64,000 bases of DNA from Siphonodentalium dalli (taxonomy: Eukaryota; Mollusca; Scaphopoda; Gadilida; Siphonodentaliidae). The DNA lies in contig CP136065.1 of assembly GCA_032622095.1 (NCBI GenBank), forward strand, positions 148,991,577-149,055,576. The letters run 5' to 3'. A program made the position numbers and the translations under genes. The notes below the pieces were generated by a model that saw nothing but the letters and a program-made list of their open reading frames with translations, was not told the origin of the DNA and did no database searches. This document shows positions 10,701 to 25,700 of this stretch, piece by piece; within the stretch, counting starts at the first letter, position 1; the number at the start of each line of letters is the position of its first letter.

Positions 10701-13700
10701 ACTACTAGGTCAACTTATTACCTTGACCATCGGTATGTATGACAGCACTGGGAACTATGGAACAAAAAGTGGGCATCCCCCCACCTATAGGTATTTTTTC
10801 AAGTGAATGTCACCCACACATGATCAAATTATTAGATGAAATCCGGGCCGATCATGGCACTCAACGGATAATTAGGGCCGATCTTATATGCCCATCGCGC
10901 TGAAAGAGTTAATAACATCAGTGACAGGTGACAGAAACTACTTTTTTCTTGAATTAATTTTTTTCTTCTTTTTTATGTGTACCCATACCATGTATGGTAC
11001 ACATAATGCCTATGTCCGGATCAACCATCCGTCATTCGTCCGTCCATTTGTCCGTCTGTCTGTCCGTAGACACTTGCTATCCGATTCGATTACTCAAATA
11101 TTTTTTATCAGATCGTGTCCAGATTCTATGTGCATGTTTATGATGACACACTCCTCACCTGTATAGTTTTTGGTATCGATGGGTTGATCAGTTAAGAAAT
11201 TATTAACACTTTGCATCCACACATAGGCATGAGCTATCCGATGCTGTAACCTACGTATTTTTTTGTCCGATTGTGTTCATATTTGATATGTATGTTCATA
11301 ATGACACACCCCTCACCTGTATAGTTTTTGATTACGATTGGTAGATCGGTTTAGAAAATAGATAGAAAATATCTTAGAAATAAATTAACCCACCCATTCC
11401 GTATTTCCAGCATATGATGTCATTGAAAATGATTAACCCTCTCCACACATCATATGGTCTTGTGATGTTTTTCATCTGATCATTCTCCTATTCTGTGCCC
11501 AGGTTGATGGTGATCCACTTTTCACTTACATGGATTTTGGGATTAAATTTAACCCATTCCATAGGCAGATATTAAATTATCTCTTTCACCTTGAGCCAGG
11601 TTCAGTAAGGATTTCTGTAAGCCACCAATTAAATATTCATCATTAGAGGAAATATCTTATTTTGAAATTCCCTCAATTGCATTTGGGCTGCAGGATAATA
11701 ATAATGGTGCTGGTATTCTTGAGGCTGACTTATTGGTCAAATATTTTTCTACCCGATCACTTTTATAATCTCATTCAGGTTAATCATGACAATTCTTCAC
11801 CTGTATAGATTTTGGTATTGATTGAATGATTTTGAAAATATTAACCCTACATTTAATAATATTTCTGCTGTTTACAGACATTGTGTCTTTCCAATGATCA
11901 TCTTAGAATAAAATTAACCATTGATATAATGTATGCATCCAATGTTATGACTCTAATATTTTCAGTCTGACCATTCTCATATCTCACCTTTAGTTATCTG
12001 ATAATTCTGCGTTAAAATATTTTATATTCAGGTCTATAGACCCCTCACTTGTATAGATGTTCAGGTATTGATTGGTCTCTGATCTCAATGATCCCATAAG
12101 TTTTTAATATGCAGCTAACACAACAACATAATATGTTATGACTCAGGTTCCAATGTAAGAATTAGATAAATAGAGTTATTATGATGTTATTTACTTAATT
12201 TCGTAACTATTATATCTTTAACAGCTGCGTATGTCTGACTATGGTTGGGCTTATTTAGCTTTATCACTCTATAACACATACGTGTCTGTGTTGGAGTGAC
12301 CTAATAGGTTGAAATTGAATGACATATCCATGTTTGTATTGTGTTTATGTGAGCAAGTTGCCCAATAAGTCTGATTCCACTTGGGAACTATTCATTAATA
12401 GTAAGCTGTGAATTGTTGAAAGTCTTGCACTCAAGAAAAGGTTGGTGTAAGATTTATGAAAATAGCTAATCACTATCGCCAAGGTATGGGTTAAACATCT
12501 GTCAATTGTGATCGGCCTCTCGTTTTTTCAACACATTGAACACATCAAATGTCACTAATTTTTTGAACATTTTCTAGTTTTGCAGTGATGCATGTTTTTC
12601 AATTGAATTTCTGGCATGTGTTGATTGAAAATCTCATTTTTAAATCACTTTTATAATGTCAAATTTGTGGGACTACAAATGTTTCTCTCATGCTTTTTGA
12701 CAGATACTATTTTTTATCTTTAAAAGGAGTTTCATAAAACCCTTTTGAATGTACATAAAACTACATTTATGTTGTAATTTATGGTTGGTGGGTGGAACGA
12801 CATTAATGTTGTTTGCATTATGTCTATGGTAATATCATGTTACCTGGTAAAGGCAACATTGCAAAATTGTTTCCTAAAGGGATTTGTGTCACATTAATAT
12901 ATGTAGGCTGGTATAATGCTGCATAATATACGCATAATATATGCATAATATATATGTTGCATAATATTGCAGATGAATATTATACTGTTCTTGTTCACAA
13001 AGTGTCGCTTTTTATCTCAATTTAAAGATATCTTTTGCAGAAATTAAAAGAATATTTAGAGTTATGTTGGGATATAAGATTTTACGAAACAAGTTTCATG
13101 AAATCTTATATCCCAACATAAGCAGTTGAAGATCTTGTATATCACATGAAAAAACTAGAGCTTTATGCCTTTTTAACAGATCGACATTCTTAAATGAAAC
13201 TGCAAAATGCATACATTCACAGCTTTGGCTAACGACAGTATTGCGTGCTCTGGGGCTGGTGATGGAAAATAGAGTTCCCCAATTTGCCTCTTTTGTTTAT
13301 GTGTATTTTCATTAGTGCAACGAAGTTGGACAAGAATTCTACTTTAATGAACAAAGCAATAATTTTGCATTGTCTGGTGTTGGCATCATGCAGGGCTTTT
13401 CAAAATAGTATTAATATGCCTGAATCAATGTAAAGACACATTGTCATTTTGTTGGTGCGATGCCAAGTGATATGTAACAAGTGAGAGATAAGGAAATATA
13501 TAATGGCTTTTTAGCATAATTTGCCAAAGTCAAATTTGAGCTATTGCCGTGGGCTGGCATTCTTCGTCCGTCCGTCGACAATTTCCGTTAGCACACCCTA
13601 CATGTCACATCTCTTATACGATCACCAAACTTCATATGGATCTCTGGGGTCACCTCTAGATTGAGCCATCAATATTTCCGACATTTGTTAAACAACATGG

Positions 13701-16700
13701 CTGCCATCATCCTTCTTGGATATCAAATTTGAATCCTATCGGCACACCCTGTATCCCGCATTTATAGGAAAATTGTTTTGAAAATTTACAGGCATGTTTA
13801 GATCACCTCTAGATGGAAGCCATCAAATTTGAAAAAAATTCTTCATTTCTGGTGACCTCTAGATGCGAGCCATAAAAAATTTCCAATTTGTTTAAAAACA
13901 TGCCACCAGCAGCCATCTTGGATTTCAAATTTGAATCCATCAGCCACCCTGCATTTATTAGCTCAACTTTGTAAGTTTGAGCTATTGCCATGGTTTGGCG
14001 TCCGTGTGTCCGTCAACAATTTCCTTTGGCGCGGGCTACAGGTCGTACCTTTGGTCTGATCTTTATGAAATTTGTCATGAATGTTGACATTGACATGTAG
14101 ATGGGAACGAGTCATTTTGGGGTCATTCGGCCAAAAAACATGGCCGCTGGTGGCCATCTTGGATTTCAAAATTCAATCCATTGACGCGGGCTACAGGTCG
14201 TACTGTTCGTCTGATCATCATGAAATTTGTCATGGATGTTTATATTGACATGTAGATGGGAACGAGTCATTTTGGGGTCATTCGTCTAAAAAACATGGCC
14301 GCCAGCAGCCATCTTGGATTTTACTCTTTGCATGACTAAATCCTTTGGCGCGGGATACAGGTCATACCTTTGATCTGATCTTTATGAAATTTGTCATGAA
14401 TGTTGACATTGACATTAGATGGGAACGAGTCATTTTGGGGTCATCTGGCCAAAAAACATGGCCGCTGGTGGCCATCTTGGATTTCAAAATTCAATCCATT
14501 GGCGCGGGCTACAGGTCGTACTGTTCGTCTGATCATCATGAAATTTGTCATGGATGTTAACAATGACATGTAGATGGTAACGAGTCATTTTGGGGTCATC
14601 TGGCCAAAAAACATGGCCGCTGGCGGCCATCTTGGATTTCAAAATTCAATCCATTGGCACGGGCTACAGGTCGTACTGCTCGTCTGATCAGCATGATATT
14701 TATCATGGATGTTAATATTAACATGTAGATGGGAACGAGTGATTTTTGGGTCGTTTGGCTAAAAAACATGTCCGCCAGCAGCCATATTGGATTTTACTCT
14801 TTGCATGACTAAATCCTTTGGTGCGGGCTACAGGTCGTAGCTTTGGTCGGAACTTCATGAAATTTGTCATGGATGTTAACAATGACATGTAGATGGGAAA
14901 CGAGTCATTTTGAGGTCGTTCAGCCAAAAAACATGGCCGCCAGCAGCCATCTTGGATTTTACTCTTTGCATGACTAAATCCATTGGCACAGGCTACAGGT
15001 AGGACCTTTGATCAGATCATTATGAGATTTGTAAAGGCTGTAGATATGGGAACAGGTCATTTTGGGGTAATTCGGAAAAAAACATGGCTGCCGGTGGCCA
15101 TTTTAGAATTTACTCTTTGCATCAATAAATCCTTTGGCACACCATAATCACCACATCCCTGATCCGATCATTATGAAACCTGTCATGAATGTTGATATTG
15201 ACATGTACATCTAGTCTTACTTAGACATTTCAATTAGCACCTTTCCTATTCCTCCATTTACTGTCAACCATTAAATTATTCCCCTACCTAAGTTGAGCTA
15301 CAGTGTCATTGACACTTTCATTGGAGAATTGTTTTGAATTACCTCATGTTTAAATAGGTATGTTTATAGTCACCTCGAGTTGTCAAATTTGAACAATTAA
15401 AAAACATGGCCATCAGCAGACATCTTGGATTTTACTCTTAGCATCACTAAATCCTTTGGCAGACCTACAGACCACATTCTTCAACTGATCATCATCAAAC
15501 TACATATTGACCAGTTGGGAGGTATCAAATGTATTTGGAAAACAGGGCCGCTGATGACCATATGGCATTTTGACATTTTAACTTTCCACATTCCTAATCA
15601 TTACTTTGAGTGTAACACATGAAATTACCCCCCCCCCCCTTCCTTCAAGTTGAGCTACAGTGTCATTGACACTTTCATATTAATTATTAAAAGGGTTATT
15701 GAAGACTGTGTATAGTATCAAAACTAAAAAGTAGTACAAAATTGTTTCTTGAAAGTTGTATAATATTTGTGCACCAGTTAAATCTTAAGCTGTTCTCGCA
15801 GCTTATGGTATGTGAATCAATATTGACATCAGTGTTATGTTGTTCACACATGCTCTCATTGAAAATTAATGTAAACATACAGATGACCAGCCATGTACTA
15901 GAGTGATAACCTTTGCCAATTCAACAAACATCGCTTTATTTAACCATTTGCCTTTAAGCAAAATGGTAAATAGCCTAATTAAAAGTTTATTGCCTTTTCT
16001 CCATGTTGATATGAACGGTTCATATAAAACACGCCATACACAATTACAGATCGAGCAGAAATGCACAGTATTCAGGTGAAAACCATTTGTTTCTTTACAT
16101 TACTGAATGATAGTACATGTATATATCTTCTGACCTAGGTGATTTGTAAGTTCAATAGGTACTGGATTGCAAATGAATAATATATATAGGGAAATATTTG
16201 TAAAATTACAAGATGACATGGTAATCTGTTTTTGTGTATTCTTTCCGCACACACCGTATTTAGGTCAGGATAAGAAAACATAAACAAAGCTCAGTTACAC
16301 ATGTAATTGCTATTCATATTGTAATGCGATAACAAGCTTACAAAGGGCTGATTGCATTCATTATCCTGGGCTACAATGCGTAAATTGCTCAGGGCAAAAA
16401 TTGAATGGAATCAGTTGCCCAGATTTAATAGTAACTGAGCGTGTGACTGTTAAATTAGAAAACAATGGCCATTTATAAGACAAAAGTGCATTTTAAATAT
16501 TAAAATTGGACGAAACTCAATTTCAATGTGTTGATGAAGTCACAATATAAACCAATGTGTCAAAATTATTGACATTGATAACAGAACCAACAAGTTTTTT
16601 GCCTGTTCATTTGATATTAAGAAAAAATACCTAAATTTAGAACAACCTTAAGTCTAAGCATCTAAAACTTTGGATAAATATTTTATTTACTTTCTTTCAA

Positions 16701-19700
16701 TTCAATTATATATTTCTGAATCATATATAATAATTATAATCTTGACAAATTATAAAAAAAATAAAAATCATTTTGTCCATAACATAAATATTTTTCATGT
16801 GTTTTCTCAGTACTACAGAGTACTAGAGAATTAACTGACCTTCGTGTGGGATGTCATCACAATACGCCCATTGCACCTACTTGGGAGAAGGTGTAGCGAT
16901 CATAGCCCAGCGTAATTACGCCGATCATTTATTACCCAGATTTATAACGTAGATTAGGGTAGCCCATCGCGATGAATGGAGTCACCCAAAAATTAGCTTC
17001 AATTAAAGAGACATTTAATGTTTGGGTAACATGGTTACCTTAACCCTTTCTATACTAATAATAATTGATGAGTAGTTATCTCGTAGGAAATGTTCTGATA
17101 GTAATACATGTAGGTTGTTTGTTGAACTTGTTATCTGAACAATAAAATTCCCTGCAATAAATAGGACTCCTTCCTGCTCCATCTGTACATTTATTGTCAG
17201 TCGTCTGATTATTTTTCCTGAAAACCCTTCCAAATGAATAATAGACCATTCAAATTGTTACTTTTATAACTGATTGGAAGATTCCATTTAGTATAGAAAG
17301 GGTTATTACATGTAGGTCTTGTGCATCAGGGATGTGTAGGAAGACGACCAGTTGGTCATACATATCCAGGTCAAATAACCCATCGAATAATATTTTAGTA
17401 TTCATATACCTTAATTTCATGTCCTTCCCAGGAGACAGGAGCAATTGCTCTCGCACCCGTATGAACTCGCAATTTTTAATTCACGGGTGCTAAAATTCAC
17501 ACTCGTCCCTCTTGTCAAAATGTTCATGGTCACTGTACTAGTCGATTCAATATTGAACTTTTTGAAGGTATATTTAGAACCTTTCCCATCTCAGTTAAAT
17601 TATGGGCATGTGAAAGTTTAACTGGACATAGGTCTATCCCAAAATGACATTTTGTTTGAGAAAAAACCCAACATATAATTATATTATGGATGCAATTACA
17701 CCCGTCTTCTGAATTGCGAGAGCAAATAAGTGCTCTCGCTGTGTTTTCCTCATGGGAAAAACATGGCTATGATGTCACTCCTTTGCTCCTTTGTTAATCG
17801 TCCAGTTTATAGGATAATGGATGGTTATCAGTCATTCAATTTATAATTCCCCGCCAAATACGAAATATGGCGTATAAATAAATAAAACAAGTGCCGAAAT
17901 ATAAGGGCAAAACTCCGAGGATAATAGTTAAATCTATCGCAAAAGGAGCTCATTTCGTGTACGTTGTGTTTAGTCAACGGTCGGAAACGCAATAAGGTAC
18001 TGCCTGTCCATTAAGTTGACAAAATGACAATGGGTCAAGATGTCATGCCATCCGTGCAGCTATGGGCGAATGGATAAGGCTGAACACATGGAACAACTCA
18101 GGTGTCTTGACCGAATTTCAGGTTAATACATTCTGATCAGAGGGGACGCTTCAAACAAATGGACTCGACCAAGTTTTAGTCAGATAATACCGGTAGCTGA
18201 AAACTGTACATTATTTCAGTGAATGGTACGATCTCGGACTACAGCCTCGATCGATCCATTCCCTGAAATAATGTACAGTTTTCAGCTATTATCCTATAAT
18301 TAATTCCTCAATGTATAATTTGTTATTCTGTTTACTTTGGTTATTTGATAAAATAAATATTGATTGATTGATTGATTGGTTGGGGGGTACAAAGAGCTTG
18401 GATAAATAAGCACAATAAATATTTGCACTTATGATATTTATCAGGGAATCAATATTACAGAGGTGTAGTCCAGAATGTCATTATTATTATTGTTAGTACT
18501 CAATCAAGGAAACCTTGTTAGAAATAGATTCCACTTGGTCATTTACCTGGGTCGATAGGTAGCCATTTGTACAACATTCATCATTTTAATCAAGCCTTGA
18601 AATAGCGTGTCTGTCATTTGCAGAATGAGGTCCCCAGAGGGTGAATTTAGTGATGTTACCCTGCATAGTGGGCTAGCATCACCAAATTCACCATCTGGGA
18701 ACCTCATTCTGCTGAGGTGTAAGCAGAATGAGGTCCCCAGAGGGTGAATTTTGTGATGCTAGCCCACTATGCGGGGTAGCATCACTAAATTCACCCTCTT
18801 TGGACCTCATTCTGCAAATGACAGAGACACTATTTCAAGGCTTGTGTACCATGCATGTGTTTCTATTGACTGGTCTTGGTTAGATATTATTCCTTCCATT
18901 TTTAGCTAAACTTTACTTGTAAAGTTTGAGCTGTTGCCATGGCTTGGTATCCATTGTCCGTGTTTGCGTGGAGACGTCTGTCAACAATTTCTATTAGCAT
19001 GGTATCCAGGTCGTACCTTTAGTTGGATCATTATGAAATATAATTGAGAAAGAGTCATTTTTGGGTCGTTCGGCAAAAAACATGGCCACCAGTGGCCATC
19101 TTGGATTTCAAAATTCAATTCATTAGCACGGGCTACAGGCCGTACTATCTGATCATCATGAAATTTGTGATAGATGTTAATATTGACATGTAGATGGGAA
19201 AGAGTCATTTTAAGGACTTTTGGCCAAAATACATGGCCGCCATCAGCCATCTTGGATTTTACTCTTTGCATGACTAAATCCTTTGGCATGGGCTACAGGT
19301 TCTACCTTTGGTCAGATCATCATGAAATTTGTCATTGATGTTAATAGTAATTTTGGGGTCATTCAGCCATAAAACATGACCACTGGCAGCCATCTTGGAT
19401 TTTACTCTTTGCATGACTAAATCCTTTGGCACGGGCTACAGGTTCTACCTTTGGTCAGATCATCATGAAATTTGTCATTGATGTTAATAGTAATTTTGGG
19501 GTCATTCAGCCATAAAACATGACCACTGGCAGCCATCTTGGATTTTACTCTTTGCATGACTAATTCCTTTGGCACGGGCTACAAGTCGTACCTTTGGTTG
19601 GATCATTGGCTGCTGACATTGACATGTAAATTGGAACGAATCATTTTGGAGTCATTCGGCAAAAATACATGGCTGCCAGTGGCCATCTTGGATTTCAAAA

Positions 19701-22700
19701 TTAAATCGCTAATGTTCATCTGATCATCATAAAATTTGTCGTGGATGTTAATATTGATATGTAGATGGGAACAAGTCATTGTGGGGTCATTCGGCCATAA
19801 AACATGGCTGCATTTACTCTTTGCATGACTAAATCCTTTGGCACGGTCTACAGGTTGTACATTTTGTCAGATCATGCAGACCCCTGGATATAGAACTGTC
19901 ATTGTTTGGTTCTACATGTGTTTTGAGGTGGTTAGGTCATGGATAAGAAATCGCAGTCTTGGCTATAGACGAGGTTGGCGCGGGTTCAAACCCCGGCATG
20001 GGCGATAATTGGGACCGATTTTCGAGCTTGATCTAGTTTGAGGGACATCTCAATATGCCATTCCGATCGACATGTGGCCATTTTGATAAGAAATGAGAAT
20101 TTGTTCATGCTCACCAAGTTAGGCACATATAAAGCAATGAACACTCATACCCTGCCTCCATAACTCTGATAAATATATGCCTGGATTACATATACATGTA
20201 TCATATTGCTGTCCAAGCAGATACATGTAGCAGTATATCAACTATTGCATTGGTTGTCAGATTTCATTGAAAATTGGTACGTATGGATGTTCACTATCAC
20301 AAGAGCCTTCTAAGGACTATCAAATAGTTGCGTTAATATTTTCCATTCTAAAGTTATTCTTTTTCGTTTAACTGGAAATGTTGGCTTGTTTCCATTTTAA
20401 TATGCAGATATCAGTCATGGGTTACTGGAGCTAAATGAAATTGGGTTAGAGATCCTGTCCATCAGTTTTCATTTAAAATTCTGCACTTTAGGGGTATTCC
20501 AGCAACGCAGGTGCCTGACAAATCGTTGGCAAATTATAAGACGGATGTTTTTTTTCAGAACTATTTTGACAAGTTTGCATATGTATGTAACATTTTGATA
20601 CCCCTGCCCTCAAATTATGCATGCACAGTTTGGAGGTTCAATGCCCGTTAACAAACTTATTTTATAATTAAAATAAAAACACTTGACATGTTGGAAGAAT
20701 ATAATAAACCATAAAACTCTCCATACAAAGATTATTAACACATTTTCTGGTGAAGATCTTGAGTACATGTGATGAATGTTGGTTGACATTCGAAAGGGCA
20801 TGTACCCACAGGACTGTATTCATGACATGATGTTTTAACATCCATGCAGAGTACAGGCATATAGCAGCAAAAAAGGTACATGTAATATCTCACCAGCTTG
20901 TGTACAACCTTTACTGAGTACCAGTGCTCATATACAGCAGGAAAGAAGTTAATATCTCACGTGTATACTATGTTTATTTACATGCAAATATTGGTCTCAT
21001 CATGTTATCTACGGTACTGGTATTTAACAAAGCCAGCATAATTAATGTTGTATTTGCAATTTCCATAATGTCAGCCAGTCTCAGGTACTGCCATACTGCG
21101 ATAAGGATTGGTAATAAGTGCTTTCATTGATCCCTATGGTATCGCCCATCACACTGTCCTCTCCTAATGAATTTCTCTGGTTTACAGCCTAATTAATCAC
21201 TCTTCAACATCCAATAAGATCTCTTTGGAAAGTACATCAATGGTTTCACAAAAAGGACATTGAGTATGATCCAGTAGTAAGATTTCATAATGTTGAGGTT
21301 TTGGTCTATGGAGTTTAAAATTTACATCTCCTTTTTGTTTGTAGTCTAGCTGTAAAGATAGATGGTTATTCCTGCAGTAGGGGGTGTTCCAATAATTCCA
21401 TGATTATATCAGAAAACAACTGTTTAAAAACTTTTATATTTGACACCAGATATAAAAAGTATATCTTTTTAATAATCATGTTATATATCAACCATTCCTT
21501 TATTAATATTCTGTCAAGCACACCACCAGTTTATGTGTAGGTTTCAAAGCAATTGCTCCAAGTATTTGCTAATTTATTGATTGATTATTCCCTCACATGT
21601 GCGAATTATTGAAGCTTTCGTCTATACAGGCTCAACAACTGCAATTATCGAACATTATTTTCTGGTTAATTGCTGCAATCATTAAAATTACATGATTCTC
21701 TGTCAGCAGTGTGTTTTATATTCTGCCGATGCTCATGAGTTTGTCATATGTACACGATATTGACTCAAAAAATTAAATATAAAAATTACTGTTTATTAAC
21801 AGGATAAAACGTCGAATGATGTTTCAGCATTAAAATTGGATGATTATTATGTCTTGGTACCTGACAACTAATTTATCTTTATTAAATTTGAAAATTTCAT
21901 GTTTATATAAATTTGTGTTTGCCTGATTCAAGTTTTAGCAATGTTAATTAGCATTGGTTTTAGTACTGTTAAATAATGTCGGCTTCTCTGAGCCAAGGCA
22001 AACCCTGGGCCAAAAATAAATTTTGTTGGCCTTTTGTAATAACCAAGGCAAATTTCAGAAACTCAATGTTTTGTACTAAATTGAACCAAATTGTTGTGGG
22101 TATTTATATTTGTGTCACAACGTCAGTGAATTGTTGACTTTATTAGTTAAAACACAGAATTGTTATTGAGAACTATTACAAAAATCAACATTTACAATGT
22201 AGATTATATTCTGAATTAAAATATGGCTATGACATCACTCCTTTGTTCATCGAGTCCAGTTTATATGTTAATGAGAGGGGGAGGCAGGGGGAGGTTAAAA
22301 AATCAACCAAAATTAGAGAGACTACGCAACCTGTGCCAGATTGCTATTGGTGATGAACACCACTTGGTTATTCAATGCAAACAATTAGATAAAATTAGAG
22401 AGAAATTCATTTCTAAATATTACTGGGAGAAGCCGAACAAAGAGAAATTCTACCGATTGATATCTATTGAGAAGATGAGCATCCTAAAACGAGTTTGTAT
22501 ATTCCTGAAATGCGCATTCAAGGAACTACGCTGTTTTTGACGGAATACTCACCGTGAGTAGTTACTAGATTGCAATTTGTATGAATGTTCAGCCTATAAG
22601 TTCAACAACAGTTTGGTCTTGTTTGTATTTGTCAGATGAATAATCACATAATTATATCCACATATGTCCAAACATACATCGTACTGCCCGTGTCTCCTAT

Positions 22701-25700
22701 GACAAATGAGGGAGATCATATATTCTCCACTCTACTCACTGAGGAGCTGACATCAGTGCGATGTATTCATAAATTTATAAATGTTATAGGTATATAACAG
22801 TGTATAACAAATGACACATTCATACTTGTGTTGTGATGATGCGCGTGATGGGAACGCAACTGTATTCCTTCTGTATATTGTGTATTTAATTATGTTCTTT
22901 GTTTTGCCTGTTTCATGTTAATTTATGACTTGGCAATAAACTTTACGTTATAAAAAAATGGATGGTTTAATTAATATTGTCAAGATCCTACATTAGTTTA
23001 CAAACCACGATCCATTATTTTAATAATGGACTCTCATTATCAAATTTAATGAACAGTGAATTCACAGCACTTGAACGATTTTATTGTATATTACTTGCAT
23101 GTATGATACCATAATATATGCATGTAGCTATCTATACAACGATTTTCAAGTATAATATCGCTCCTCTTCAGTAATGATCTCAACCAACAAGATCTCCAAT
23201 TAGACATACCACACACACCAATCAATCATTAAATTCTTATTCTCCACCAAATCCAAAATATGCTGCATAAATAATTTAATACAATCTATCACAGAAGGAG
23301 CTCATTGTCGGTACGTCATGTTCAGTCAATGGTTAGAAAAGCATTGGTGTACTGCCTGTTCATTAATTAAGTTGACAATGGGTTAAGATTTCATGCCATC
23401 TGTGCAGCCAATGAGCATTGGATGGGGCCGACCACATGGTACATGTCCGGTGTCTTGACCCAATTTCGGGTTAATCCATTCTGATCACAGGTCAGACTCG
23501 GCCAAATTTTAAGCCAGATAATAGCTGAAAACTGTACATATTTCAGCGAATGGAACAATCACAGCTCACGTCCTCGATCGATCCATTAGCTTAAATAATG
23601 TACAGTTTTCAGCCATTATCCTATCCATAATTTTGACTCATGTCAATCTGTGGTAGACTTTTAATACGTGTCTTTCTAAAATTTTCAAGACTGGTGACCA
23701 TCTCTTAATGTTTTGTCTTTGGCTGTATTATGTGAAGTTCTGTTCCGTTTCCTTGTCTAAACAATAAGATAAAATGTTATCTCTGTGATACTGATACATG
23801 TAGTGCTCATACTTCTGGGAGGTGGCTATTTTCTTGGGTATAGGAAGTGAGGTGGGAAATAAAATAGTTTTATTATTATACCTCCACTCGAAGATTGCAT
23901 GACGTATTCTGGATTACATGTGTTCATCCATCCATCCATGTGCAAACATCTCAGACATTGTTGTTGTATCTGAATGAAATTTGGTATGGAGATTGACCAT
24001 CAGGAGTCCTTTCAAAAGAGGGGCCGGGCCAATGATGTTCACGTTTTCTGTTCTAGAGTTGTCTTTTGTTTATCTAAATAATCTTGGGTTTTCTATCCAA
24101 TTGTGAAGATAACTCAGCCATGCATGGTGTAACAGATCTCAAAGAAATTTGGTATGGAAGTTCGTCATCATGAGTGCTCTCAAAAGAGTGGCCAATGACG
24201 TTTGCTTTTTCCATTCTAGATTTATTTTTTGTTTATTTGGGAATGATGGTTTTCTGTCCGTACGTTTTGTCAATGTTTCAATTTGGCAACATGGGCTTAT
24301 GCCAGCATACAGTAATGCCCTAAATAATCGACTCCTTAACCACAGCAGAATTATGGGTTACTTTTCAGGATTTAGTCGGAAATATGGCTTGTTGCCATTC
24401 ATCGGAAAGCTCTCACTGAGAGCTTTCCGATGAATGGCAACAAGCCATATTTCCGACTAAATCCTGGAAAGTTACCCATAATTCTGCTGTGGTTGAGGAG
24501 TCGATTATTTAGGTCATTACTGTACTTGGTGCAACTTCTTTTGGTCAATAGAGGGACCGATGGCAATGTTCACGTTTCCCTTTCTAGAGTTATCCCTGTT
24601 TATTTATTTGGAAATTATGGTTTTCTGTTTGTCTGCGCAGATATTTTAGCCATTGGATATATTAAAGATCTCATTGAAATTGGTATGAATGTCCACCATC
24701 AAAAGGGCTTTCTTTTAGTTAACAGGTGAGTCTGAGAGTGAGCACTGATCATTTTATAAAGCAATTTTTTAAAGCATGAAACAGATTCAAACAATATTCT
24801 TCCAGGTGCCAGTATAGCAGAATTCTCAGGGAATGAACTTCACAGGAAAATTGTTCAACAACCCAGCTATGGTGAGACAATAATTTTTTTTATTAGAGTT
24901 TTCTGTATTTGTTATTTCATCTTTTGCATTGTTTTTCATTGATCGACATATGGTTTGATGATTGATGAATGAGTGGATATGTGTCTGTCTGTGTCATTAT
25001 GAAAGCACAAGGACTCCAAAAACGTTATCCAATTTTGACCAAATTAGGTTCATAGTATCTATTCAGATATCTTTTTTCGAAAATATGGCGAAATGCATAC
25101 ATTATGTTGCATGCATCATAACATTTCTTGTTTTCAATCGATAAAAGATGGTGGCTGTCTTCGAAACGAAGGAAAATCAACATGTATTTATGTCAGTAAA
25201 GTGTTTGTTGTTGGGATTTGACATTATTGTAGAATTAATTTATTACATATAGCGTAGATTGTTTTGCAATATTACATTTTTTACAATATCAAACGTATTA
25301 GCTGCAATTATTATTCGGAAGCTCTCCGTTATAACGCAGCACAGCGCCCATATGAACGGCTTTTAAATACAGCCAACGGATCATGTCAATGACGCAACAT
25401 GCAGCCATGTAACGCAATGGATTCTTTTGAACACTACTTTACTAACTAAATTTAATAATTTGAGATCTGAAAATGATATGCCACTTTAATTTGTCCCTCT
25501 ACAGATTTTCTGATTTAGCCTGACCCTTTCATTTTAACTGCGAACTGTTATTTCCAGGATAACTTTCTGTATTAACTATATATTTAGCTTCCGCGCCAGT
25601 GACGAATCTGGTAAACGAAAATTAATCAATATCATAAAATTTATATGAAATCTTGGCATCCTGATTATTAAATCTGTCACTTCTCTCATTCTCACCAACA

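Noticed and set aside
13062-13121. Annotating the hairpin as a microRNA gene
   Set aside because: Perfect stem, no conservation or expression evidence; kept as a repeat with a finding.
19915-20030. Functional tRNA gene
   Set aside because: Good B box, but the arms do not pair into a cloverleaf and the A box is poor; a SINE head or pseudogene is more likely.
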